From Bacteroidales bacterium UBA3709 (GTDB taxonomy: Bacteria; Bacteroidota; Bacteroidia; Bacteroidales; UBA932): a DNA stretch of 25,190 nucleotides. The stretch lies in the NCBI GenBank assembly GCA_002372015.1, contig DFIA01000083.1:1-25190 (forward strand), given 5' to 3'. Both the position numbers and the translations under genes were made by a program. Positions 1 to 7,279 of this stretch are shown here, in pieces. Below the pieces are notes generated by a model that saw nothing but the letters and a program-made list of their open reading frames with translations, had not been told where the DNA came from and did not search any database. Every line of letters begins with the position of its first letter. Position 1 is the first letter of the stretch.

Positions 1-777
1 GGCTGTCTGGTGAAAGGCATCACAGCTATTCCCCCATCCGGAGAGATATGCTTTTATGTGAGCCTTACGACTTTGCGCATGTTCCTTGCTTTCTAATACA
101 AGATAAGCAGCTCCCTCTCCAAGGTTCAGGCCCTTTCTGGAAACATCAAAAGGCCTGCATGGTTGATTATCTAATATCATCAACGAGTTAAAACCATTGA
201 AATGAAACTTGGTTATACACTCCGCTCCACCGGCTATCACTACATCAAACCTGCCGGATAGTATAAGTTCTGCTCCAAAGGCAATGGCATTGGCAGCCGC
301 CGAACAAGCCGTGGATATTGTATCGGAAAAAGCTACGCTACTCGATAAAGAATCGGCTATAGTATCTGTAGAATAGCCCGCCAAATGCAACGGAATTAAG
401 TTGTTATATTTGTCTGTTTCTAAATATTTCAGAAGATAGGCTTCTGTAATATCCATACCTCCCACGGTTGTTCCGTTAATAAATGCTACACGGCAACTTG
501 AACCAAGACCTGCAGATTCCTCAGCCTGCCTTGCCGCAACTATTCCCAAAAGCGAAGAGCGTGGCAAAACCATTGAGGTATCAATAGCACCAAGCCTGTA
601 TAGATAGCTGTTTGAGAAATCAACCTCCCCGCACGGAAGGTCTGTATGGATGGTTGTAAGGTGTTTAGGTACTCCTATGGGAGAGCGCTCAGATAACAAG
701 TTCTCATAGGTCTGTCTAAGGCCTACACCCAAAGCCGAAATAATGCCGGCACCGGTTATGGCTATCTGCCCATACAT
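1..777 (-). CDS. Beta-ketoacyl-ACP synthase (KAS II/FabF type), partial at left edge
   Basis: The reverse strand reads from an ATG at 775-777 for 259 codons to the window edge without a stop, so the 3' part is missing (a complete family member has about 400 residues). The protein opens with a typical ketosynthase N-terminus (MYGQIAITGAGIISALG). It has the nucleophile motif STACSAAANAIAFGAE with Cys158, followed by a CRPFD...GLNLGEGAA block and SCDAFHQTA at the edge. The two active-site histidines would lie outside the window. The family performs decarboxylative Claisen condensation on ACP-bound chains in the cytosol. It starts 6 bp after the stop of the ACP gene and shares an operon with a second ketosynthase, so it is probably one of the chain-extending enzymes of the aryl-polyene/flexirubin pathway. 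Family assignment is firm; the exact subunit role is inferred. Confidence 0.93.
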   Translation of the reverse strand, partial: MYGQIAITGAGIISALGVGLRQTYENLLSERSPIGVPKHLTTIHTDLPCGEVDFSNSYLYRLGAIDTSMVLPRSSLLGIVAARQAEESAGLGSSCRVAFINGTTVGGMDITEAYLLKYLETDKYNNLIPLHLAGYSTDTIADSLSSSVAFSDTISTACSAAANAIAFGAELILSGRFDVVIAGGAECITKFHFNGFNSLMILDNQPCRPFDVSRKGLNLGEGAAYLVLESKEHAQSRKAHIKAYLSGWGNSCDAFHQTA

Positions 778-783
778 TACACA

Positions 784-1032
784 CTATTTATTAGCTGCTA
801 TGTATGCTGCAATAGAGTTTACGGTAGAAAGCACCTCTTTACTTTTGGCAGGGTCGGACAGTTTAATCCCGTAATTCTTTTCTAACATCACAATCAGCTC
901 AAGTGCATCTATGGAATCGAGTCCTAAACCATCTGGCCCAAACAAAGGAGTTTCTTCATTAATATCTTCAGGAACAAGCTCTTCTAAATTGAGAGCCTCT
1001 ATTATTTGGAGTTTTAGTTTTTGCGTATCCAT
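784..1032 (-). CDS. Acyl carrier protein of the aryl-polyene-type cluster
   Basis: An 82-residue acidic protein of normal ACP length. It contains the 4'-phosphopantetheine attachment motif GLDSIDALEL, with Ser40 as the predicted modified residue. The helix II region LELIVMLEKNYGIKL is typical of stand-alone ACPs. It would carry the aryl starter and growing polyene chain between the ketosynthases, FabG-type reductase and dehydratase-like protein of the same operon. It lies between two ketosynthase genes, 6 bp upstream of the partial one and 57 bp downstream of the fused one. The start is the only in-frame ATG at the expected position. No Shine-Dalgarno is visible, as is usual in this phylum. 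The position makes it likely to be pathway-dedicated rather than the housekeeping AcpP; this is inference. Confidence 0.95.
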   Translation of the reverse strand: MDTQKLKLQIIEALNLEELVPEDINEETPLFGPDGLGLDSIDALELIVMLEKNYGIKLSDPAKSKEVLSTVNSIAAYIAANK

Positions 1033-1089
1033 AACTTTTGTTATTTAGACGTGCAATTTACCAAAAGATTTTGAAATCCTCTCCTATTT

Positions 1090-2787
1090 TCAAAAACCAC
1101 AGACAAGTTCTGCAGAAAGCGAACATTTGTTGTTTCTTACTTCTATCCAACACAGTAGCGCACGTTTGGCCGCCCCTTCGCAGAATAAACACCGTATATA
1201 TTCCATAGCCAGATTGCGATTAAAACTCTCTTCTATAAAAAATATACCTTCTCCGTATAGTTTATGGCGAATGGATATTTCTCCAATTACAATACTCGGA
1301 AGCGTATATACAAATATCGCCGGCGATGGATAGAAATTATCTGCCTTAATTGTTTGGTTATATTCGCTGTCGGCACAATAAGAAGAACTCGCATTCATAA
1401 ACACCAACGCAGTTGTATCGTCTTCTAATACCGTTTTTAAGATGTGTTCGCCTGCTACTATGCCTGCCTTGCACAGTAGATCCATCTTGTGAAACTTAGG
1501 ATACGTAATCTTGGCGCTGCTATAGATGTGAGACAGATAATCTTTAATATCTCCCTTATAATCTATGCAGAAACTCTCCAGAACTTCTGCCTCTACATTA
1601 TTGGTAGGTTTAGGATTTGCCCACCTCAATGATGGCGACATTCTTTCTACCTTCAAGGCAGCATTACAACCGCCAAAACCAGAAACCGTTTTTAGAAACC
1701 ACCGGGCTTCTATTTTTCTCACAGAAGAACTTATTTTGGGAGGCGGGGTACATCCAGCCGTCTGATACCCTATTGCAGCCGGCAACCAGCCCTCATCCAT
1801 AAAATGTGCAGAAAGGATAGTTTCTATTACGGCAGAAGCCCCTAAGGTATGCCCATAATAGCTTTTAAGAGGCGAAACAGGTAAACTATCTAAACCACTT
1901 CTGAAAATGGCCAAACTCTCCATCTGATCGTTATACATGGTGGCTGTTCCATGAGGATTGATAAATCCCCCCTCGGCAAGCCCTTCTGTTTTTGAGCCAT
2001 AAGGAAGTGAAAGCGTGCGCATTATAGCCCTGTAAAGCCCTTCGGCCGTTCTGGATGGTCCAGATATATGATTTGCATCATTACTTATTGCACCAGCTGT
2101 TACAAATTGCGGCACAACAAAACAACTATTCTGTTTTATCTCTCCGGCCGAGCGTACAGATTGCAGAACTATGGTTCCCACAGCTTCCCCCAGATTAAGC
2201 CCCTTTCTATTTGCATCAAACGGCCGGCATGGTTCATCAGACAAAGCCTTAAAAGAGCCAAAGCCAGAAACAACAAATTCTGTAACTTCATCTGCCCCAA
2301 CAACTATAGCGGTATCATATAATCCCGCATCCAATAATCTCTTGGCCACTATAATAGCAACAGCACCACTGATACAGGCATTAGATACAGTTATGGGAGT
2401 ATTAGGATTGCCGAAATAATCCGACACTACTTTTGCGGAATGCCATAATGCAGCTATTTTACAGTTGCTCTCTATATAATCTATATTCCCTTTAGTTGTG
2501 GAAAAAATAAAAATTGTTGAAGGTAAAGACAATACACCGCCTAAGTTACTGCAAGCTTCCTTAACGGAAGATATCATAAACTTCTCTAACCTTGTAGCGT
2601 TTAACTCAGCTATAGAAGTATCAATAAGAGAATCGTCTGTTGTAGCAACCACTACTCTACCGCCATCCGGTACCCTAAGTTGCAAATTCTCTTTCAGGGC
2701 CGTTTGGCCCTGCCGTATGGAGCGTAGATTCTCTAAAGTAGTTTTACCTAATCCAGAGATTATATTGTCTGCTATAATCTGTACCAT
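1090..2787 (-). CDS. Beta-ketoacyl synthase fused to a C-terminal KS-like domain
   Basis: 565 residues, about 160 more than a normal ketosynthase. Residues 1-385 form a full thiolase-fold KS with an intact triad: Cys138 in SNACISG, His279 in NPHGTAT and His313 in YYGHTLGA, plus Lys308. The glycine-rich end is SGFGGCNAALKVE. Residues about 400-565 form a second segment with MDLLCKAGIVAGEHIL, MNASSSYCADSEYNQTI and YPSPAIFVYTLPSIVIGEI. These resemble the short KS-N-like or chain-length-factor-like proteins encoded separately in other Bacteroidales aryl-polyene clusters; that comparison is from memory. The segment has no Cys-His-His catalytic set, so it is probably a structural or chain-length module. 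The stop of the upstream dehydratase-like gene is 11 bp away. The fused organisation is the unusual point. Confidence 0.9.
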   Translation of the reverse strand: MVQIIADNIISGLGKTTLENLRSIRQGQTALKENLQLRVPDGGRVVVATTDDSLIDTSIAELNATRLEKFMISSVKEACSNLGGVLSLPSTIFIFSTTKGNIDYIESNCKIAALWHSAKVVSDYFGNPNTPITVSNACISGAVAIIVAKRLLDAGLYDTAIVVGADEVTEFVVSGFGSFKALSDEPCRPFDANRKGLNLGEAVGTIVLQSVRSAGEIKQNSCFVVPQFVTAGAISNDANHISGPSRTAEGLYRAIMRTLSLPYGSKTEGLAEGGFINPHGTATMYNDQMESLAIFRSGLDSLPVSPLKSYYGHTLGASAVIETILSAHFMDEGWLPAAIGYQTAGCTPPPKISSSVRKIEARWFLKTVSGFGGCNAALKVERMSPSLRWANPKPTNNVEAEVLESFCIDYKGDIKDYLSHIYSSAKITYPKFHKMDLLCKAGIVAGEHILKTVLEDDTTALVFMNASSSYCADSEYNQTIKADNFYPSPAIFVYTLPSIVIGEISIRHKLYGEGIFFIEESFNRNLAMEYIRCLFCEGAAKRALLCWIEVRNNKCSLSAELVCGF

Positions 2788-2798
2788 GTTTACTTTCT

Positions 2799-3242
2799 CT
2801 AAACTGCCACTTTTATTGTTGCTTCTGCAATACTGCTACCAGATTCGGAACGCACCACTGCATTTGCAAGCATAACTCCCAAAACTTCCGTTACAAGCGT
2901 TATTTCTGTTATCAAGAGCTGCCCTATTTTAGGATAAGTATAAATTTTTAAGTTTTTTACAGAACCAATTACCCCGGGCTTAACAGGCAGTTCGTTAAGC
3001 CAATCAAAAAAACCTATCTTAGCGGCACAACTCTGAGCAATATTCTCCAAAATCCCTGCCGCCGATAAAGCATCTCCGCAAACAAATACACCGCCTCGCC
3101 TAACGAGAAAAGATGTCTTTACTGTCAAGGTATCGCTATTGTATGATATAAGCTTGTCTATAAGCAAAAAAGGCTTTCTATGTGGAAGTATTGCCTCTAT
3201 ATCCAACGCTGATATGTCTTCAATTTTTCTCATAATCTGCAC
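2799..3242 (-). CDS. FabZ/ApeP-like hotdog 3-hydroxyacyl-ACP dehydratase-like protein
   Basis: 147 residues with the FabZ-type opening LPHRKPFLLIDKL (about residues 19-31) and the central hotdog helix AAGILENIAQSCAA (61-74). In FabZ the catalytic pair is the His of HFPG and a Glu in the helix. Here the Glu is kept (Glu66), but the HFPG segment reads VFVC, so Val52 sits where His is expected. The protein may dehydrate through another residue, or act as a partner subunit or chain-binding protein. Similar His-less relatives occur, as far as I recall, in other Bacteroidales pigment clusters. The start overlaps the 3' end of the acyltransferase gene by 23 bp, indicating translational coupling. An alternative start at Met4 (9 bp inward) is possible. 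Fold assignment is good; catalytic activity is uncertain. Confidence 0.82.
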   Translation of the reverse strand: MQIMRKIEDISALDIEAILPHRKPFLLIDKLISYNSDTLTVKTSFLVRRGGVFVCGDALSAAGILENIAQSCAAKIGFFDWLNELPVKPGVIGSVKNLKIYTYPKIGQLLITEITLVTEVLGVMLANAVVRSESGSSIAEATIKVAV

Positions 3243-4134
3243 TGTGTGCGCTACGCCAGAAATCGTAGAAATTAAACCATTGTAGCGGATACTCTTTCAC
3301 CACCTTTTCCAATATAGAAACATAAGCCTGCCCGTATGCTTGCGCCTTAGCATCGCGAGTCTTAATTGAAGAATCTATTGTGATAGGTTCCACTACTATC
3401 TTGTAAGTAAAGTTCTTGCCTGCCCAAAGAACAAACATGGCTATAAGGTCTGCATCATAACGCTCTGCCATATTGTATATAGCAGTTGGAAACATAGCCT
3501 CTTTGCCAAGAAAATTAAACTTATGATTTCTTCTGCCGGTAAATACCCTATCGCCTGTAAGAGTGAGAGCTTCTGAATTGGCAAACGCATCGTTAATCTT
3601 AAAGATATGCTCCATAGTTTCCGATACGCCTATTATCTCTATGTTGTTTTCTCTCATTGCCATAGCACGAAACTTCTGCATCTGTTCAGTTTCTCCTGCA
3701 AAGGCAAGAACATTAAGCTTTTTTGAGAGCCGGCCGCACAAATAAGAAGATATTTCAAAGTTTCCTACATGAGCACTCACCATCACGAGCGGCTTTGGTG
3801 TTGAAAAGTACTTTTCCACCAATTCTTTTTCCATATTACTTATCTTGTAACGCTCTCGGTGTCCGGCAAAAATATAGAAACGGTCTAACAGTAGCTTACC
3901 AAAGATTATATGATTGCGGTAAGTGCCTACGGCAGCTCTAAAGAAAGAAAAGCCTTGCCGGTGCCTAAGATATGAGTAAATAGAATATGCCCGCCGTGGT
4001 GCAAATATCAAATAATAGCAGACAACAAATGGAAGCGTAAGATATATCACCCTTATATTCACTCTTTTAAGGATGTGCATTAAAAGGCCCTGATTCTTAT
4101 CGCCTCCACCCGTTTTGCCCTTCCATTCCGGCAT
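3220..4134 (-). CDS. LpxL/HtrB-family lysophospholipid/lipid A-type acyltransferase
   Basis: 304 residues, normal for the family. A hydrophobic N-terminal stretch (about residues 27-46, VNIRVIYLTLPFVVCYYLIF) anchors it to the inner membrane. The family's catalytic HX4E motif is present as SAHVGNFE. A second conserved block, TGDRVF, follows, and the C-terminal region YPLQWFNFYDFW matches the end of LpxL-like proteins. These enzymes move acyl chains from ACP to a hydroxyl on a lipid or glycolipid acceptor. In aryl-polyene and flexirubin clusters such an enzyme is thought to attach the finished chain to its lipid or alkyl partner in the envelope. It follows the FabG-type gene by 16 bp and overlaps the dehydratase-like gene by 23 bp. 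An alternative start at Met19 (MHILKRVN) would remove the basic leader. The acceptor cannot be read from sequence. Confidence 0.88.
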   Translation of the reverse strand: MPEWKGKTGGGDKNQGLLMHILKRVNIRVIYLTLPFVVCYYLIFAPRRAYSIYSYLRHRQGFSFFRAAVGTYRNHIIFGKLLLDRFYIFAGHRERYKISNMEKELVEKYFSTPKPLVMVSAHVGNFEISSYLCGRLSKKLNVLAFAGETEQMQKFRAMAMRENNIEIIGVSETMEHIFKINDAFANSEALTLTGDRVFTGRRNHKFNFLGKEAMFPTAIYNMAERYDADLIAMFVLWAGKNFTYKIVVEPITIDSSIKTRDAKAQAYGQAYVSILEKVVKEYPLQWFNFYDFWRSAHSADYEKN

Positions 4135-4150
4135 AAAATACGCTCAAAGT

Positions 4151-4879
4151 CTATGTATTCAGGCCACCGTTTATTTCTATTACCTGACCGGTTATATATG
4201 CAGCCTTCTCCGATGCCAAAAACGCTACAAGATCTGCAACCTCTTCTGCCGTGCCAAATCTCCCTGCCGGTATAGTTTCGCGTAGCGTATTCTGGTCTAA
4301 CTCTTTAGTCATATCGGTTTCTACAAAACCAGGGGCTACCGCATTTACCGTAACATTACGCTTGGCCACCTCAAGAGCCAAGGCTTTGGTAGCAGCAATA
4401 ACTCCCCCTTTGGCAGCAGAGTAATTGGTTTGCCCCTGCATACCCTTTATGCCAGACAGCGAGGCTACACTTATAACCCTGCCCCACTTCTTCTTAGCCA
4501 TAGGAGTAATCAGCTTACGAGTAGCATGAAAAAAACCATTCAAATGTATGTTTATCACATCGTACCAATCAGAATCCTCCATCCACATCATAAGCCCATC
4601 TCTACGAATTCCGGCATTGTTTACAAGCACGGCAATGTAATCGTCTGGGTGCGTAGCCACCCAACTATCTAAAGCAGAATCTATTTCCTTAGGCTCTGCC
4701 ACATTAAACTTCAAAACTTCCGCTATACCACCCTCATTTTCTATCTCTTTTTTCACTTCTATGGCAGCGTCTTCTCTGCTTACATAATTGATTAGTACCG
4801 GATATCCGTTCCTTGCAAGTTCCTTGCATATTGCGGCTCCTATTCCTCTTGAGCCTCCTGTAACCAATGCGTATTTCAT
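4151..4879 (-). CDS. 3-oxoacyl-ACP reductase, FabG-type short-chain dehydrogenase
   Basis: 242 residues, the standard FabG length. The Rossmann NADP(H)-binding motif TGGSRGIG is at residues 7-14, followed by NNAG and the catalytic Ser in SVASLSG. The YxxxK dyad is in NYSAAKGGV. The substrate loop VAPGFVETDM and the C-terminal YITGQVIEINGG are diagnostic of FabG. It would reduce the beta-keto group formed by the ketosynthases in each polyene extension cycle. The gene lies between the ammonia-lyase (26 bp away) and the acyltransferase (16 bp away). That position makes it a pathway-specific copy rather than the housekeeping fabG; this is inferred from context. Confidence 0.93.
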   Translation of the reverse strand: MKYALVTGGSRGIGAAICKELARNGYPVLINYVSREDAAIEVKKEIENEGGIAEVLKFNVAEPKEIDSALDSWVATHPDDYIAVLVNNAGIRRDGLMMWMEDSDWYDVINIHLNGFFHATRKLITPMAKKKWGRVISVASLSGIKGMQGQTNYSAAKGGVIAATKALALEVAKRNVTVNAVAPGFVETDMTKELDQNTLRETIPAGRFGTAEEVADLVAFLASEKAAYITGQVIEINGGLNT

Positions 4880-4905
4880 ATCACTACAATTAAATTCAGA
4901 AAGAA

Positions 4906-6438
4906 TCAGCCTTGCAAAAATGCAACCAGCTCAGCTATTTCTTCATACTTAGGTTTATCATCTACAAACTTAGGCACTATTTGCCTTATTTTAGAATATA
5001 TATCTAAACTCTTTGGAGCTATCTTATTCTTAATTTTCAGATAGTCTATAGCCTGCGCTATTGCCATAAAGTGAATAGCCATTACCTGATAACCGTTATC
5101 TATTACCCGTGCTGCAATTTCTGCAGCATTTGTTCCCATGCTCACCATATCCTGATTATCGTTGTTATTGGGAATGCTGTGCACATACATCGGGAAAGAA
5201 AGCGTCTGGCACTCCGCAGTGGTGCTTGTAGCCGTAAACTGCGAGGCCTGAAGACCATAGTTAAGGCCTAATTTTCCGAGGTTTACAAACGGTGGCAGTA
5301 TGCCGTTTATCCTGTCGTGAAACAGATAGTTCATCTGCCTTTCGCACAACATTGTAAGCTTGGTTACTGCTATCTTCAGTTTATCCATTTCAAAGGAAAC
5401 ATAATCGCCATGGAAGTTTCCACCGTGATACACATATTCCGAATTTACATCAATAATCGGGTTGTCGCAGGCCGAATTAAGTTCCTCTACAAGAATCTTT
5501 TCTGTATTGTCTATAGTTTCTTTTATAGGGCCTAATATCTGAGGCACGCATCTGAGAGAATAATAAGACTGAACCTTCTTCTTAAAAACTTTATCTGTGC
5601 GTGCATGAAAAAGCTCGTCTTCTCGCTTCTGCAAACACTTGGTTCCTTGCGCAAACTCTCTCATAAAGCGCGCAATTTCAACCTGCCCACTATGCCGCTT
5701 AGTCCTATTTATCTCATCGCTTATCATATCGTCGTAAGACGATGTTATTTCGTTTACCATAACGGAAGAAGCCACACTCCACTGCAATAACTTCTTTGCC
5801 TTAAACAGATTAACAAGGCCTATCCCGGTCATCATAGATGTGCCGTTGGTTACCGAAAGTCCCTCTCTGATATGAATTTCAAACGGAGTAAGGCCCTCTT
5901 TCCTAAAAACTTCGGCAGTAGAATAAAGCTTGTACTCAGAAGCCGCATTATCACGATAGAATACCTGCCCTTCGCCTATAAGGCAGAGTGCAATGTGAGC
6001 AAGCTGCACAAGATCGCCACTTGCCCCAACGCTTCCATGCTCAGGTACCATAGGATAAATACCTCTGTTCAAGAACTCCATCACAAGCTCTACAAGAGCA
6101 GGATGCACACCTGAATATCCCTGTAAAAATGTACAAAGCCTTGCCAGTAAGGCAGCACGCACAAAAACAATGTCCAATGGCTTGCCGGCTCCTGTGGAAT
6201 GACTACGTATGATATTGTATTGTAGCTGTTTAAGATTCTTATCTTCTATTCTCCACTGAGCCATCGGCCCAAAACCGGTATTTATTCCATATATAATTTT
6301 CTTCTTTTCAAACTCTTTTAAAAAGTTATAACAATCCGCCACTCTCTTCATAGCAGACGCCGCTATAGATACTTTTTCGCATTTAAGAATCACGGCTTCG
6401 GCCTGTTTCAACGATACTTTTTCTGTAAGCCTGATCAT
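4906..6438 (-). CDS. Aromatic amino acid ammonia-lyase, tyrosine ammonia-lyase-like (HAL/PAL/TAL family)
   Basis: A 510-residue MIO-type ammonia-lyase. The cofactor triad is Ala139-Ser140-Gly141 in VGASGDLVQLAH, and the catalytic Tyr50 sits in IIYGINTGFGPMAQ. Further family blocks are SVTNGTSMMTG, YSLRCVPQILGP, NPIIDV, HGGNFHGDYVS and VHSIPNNNDNQD. As I remember it, the sequence closely follows the Flavobacterium johnsoniae flexirubin tyrosine ammonia-lyase, including LQYN.IRSHS at the selectivity position. It therefore probably makes p-coumarate from tyrosine as the aryl starter rather than degrading histidine; no hut genes are nearby. An upstream ATG at 6505-6507 would add 23 residues and overlap the preceding gene by 38 bp. 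I chose the ATG at 6436-6438 because conserved sequence (MIRLTEKVSLKQAEAVI) starts there and the length fits the family. Confidence 0.92.
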   Translation of the reverse strand: MIRLTEKVSLKQAEAVILKCEKVSIAASAMKRVADCYNFLKEFEKKKIIYGINTGFGPMAQWRIEDKNLKQLQYNIIRSHSTGAGKPLDIVFVRAALLARLCTFLQGYSGVHPALVELVMEFLNRGIYPMVPEHGSVGASGDLVQLAHIALCLIGEGQVFYRDNAASEYKLYSTAEVFRKEGLTPFEIHIREGLSVTNGTSMMTGIGLVNLFKAKKLLQWSVASSVMVNEITSSYDDMISDEINRTKRHSGQVEIARFMREFAQGTKCLQKREDELFHARTDKVFKKKVQSYYSLRCVPQILGPIKETIDNTEKILVEELNSACDNPIIDVNSEYVYHGGNFHGDYVSFEMDKLKIAVTKLTMLCERQMNYLFHDRINGILPPFVNLGKLGLNYGLQASQFTATSTTAECQTLSFPMYVHSIPNNNDNQDMVSMGTNAAEIAARVIDNGYQVMAIHFMAIAQAIDYLKIKNKIAPKSLDIYSKIRQIVPKFVDDKPKYEEIAELVAFLQG

Positions 6439-6469
6439 TTTTATATTATTTATAATACAATCTATCGGT

Positions 6470-7279
6470 TTATTCCATTTGCATACGGCGCATAAAATCT
6501 TCTGCAAGTGGCAAATGTTCCAATCTTCCTACATCCAAAATTTCAATATCTTCAATATACTCACCTACAATCTTATACCGAGCAGCATTGGCAAGATAAA
6601 AATCTATTATGGAAAACTTTTCTTCCTCGTTTTTCATAAGAGAAAAAACTTTAGGAGAAATCACATGCACTCCGCCAAAAGCATAAGGTTGCAAACCCTT
6701 ACACTTCACAATTTCAGCAGCATTTTCTATCCCGTTCAACTGTTCAAACTCCTCAAATGGCGACTTTATCTGATTTGTTTTCAGATTCTCCCAGCCTCTA
6801 AGCCGCATATCACCATCAAACAGCAAACGCCTATCTGAATATCTGCCACTCACCAGTACACTGGAAATTATCTCACTATCTTGCTCCATTTTGCCACAGC
6901 ACAAAGAGTAAAATTCATCCAATGCCATATCCGATAATATATCCACATTATGCACAAGGAATGGCTCGCCATCGTTGAGCAAATGTGCCGCATGGCGTAT
7001 TCCACCACCGGTATCGCGCAACAAATCATACTCCTTAGAAAAGCATATCCGTAACCCGGAATGCGGTTCCCTCTGCAAAAATTCGTGCACAGCCTGCTCT
7101 ACCATTTCACCAAAATGGTGCACGTTTACAACTATATCTGCAAAGCCATAGGAATAGAGCCTGAGAATTTGCCACTCCAACAAACTCCTGCCGCAAACCT
7201 CCAGCAATGCCTTAGGTTTATTGGCAGTAAGCGGCCTGAGCCGTGTTCCTAAGCCTGCTGCAAAAATCAACGCCTTCAT
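6470..7279 (-). CDS. murU: MurU-like sugar-1-phosphate nucleotidyltransferase (probable MurNAc-1-P uridylyltransferase)
   Basis: 269 residues with the nucleotidyltransferase signature GLGTRLRPLTANKPKALLEV near the N-terminus. A metal/NTP-binding HNVDI block sits at about residue 115. DTGGGIRHA and the C-terminal IEILDVGRLEHL are typical of MurU/RmlA-like enzymes. MurU converts MurNAc-1-phosphate and UTP to UDP-MurNAc in peptidoglycan recycling. The strongest support for that substrate is the upstream neighbour, an AmgK-type kinase whose stop overlaps this start (TAATG, one shared base). Kinase and uridylyltransferase form a pair in Pseudomonas and, as I recall, in Tannerella. Other NDP-sugar substrates cannot be excluded from sequence. 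Its place directly upstream of the pigment genes may be simple read-through or may supply an activated sugar; that link is speculative. Confidence 0.8.
   Translation of the reverse strand: MKALIFAAGLGTRLRPLTANKPKALLEVCGRSLLEWQILRLYSYGFADIVVNVHHFGEMVEQAVHEFLQREPHSGLRICFSKEYDLLRDTGGGIRHAAHLLNDGEPFLVHNVDILSDMALDEFYSLCCGKMEQDSEIISSVLVSGRYSDRRLLFDGDMRLRGWENLKTNQIKSPFEEFEQLNGIENAAEIVKCKGLQPYAFGGVHVISPKVFSLMKNEEEKFSIIDFYLANAARYKIVGEYIEDIEILDVGRLEHLPLAEDFMRRMQME

Noticed and set aside
2498..2875. 125-codon plus-strand reading frame
   Set aside because: It runs antisense across the ketosynthase and dehydratase-like genes, whose conserved motifs are clear.
6439..6507. N-terminal extension of the ammonia-lyase frame (23 codons)
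   Set aside because: It overlaps the nucleotidyltransferase gene by 38 bp, is not family-like, and the ATG at 6438 gives the normal length.
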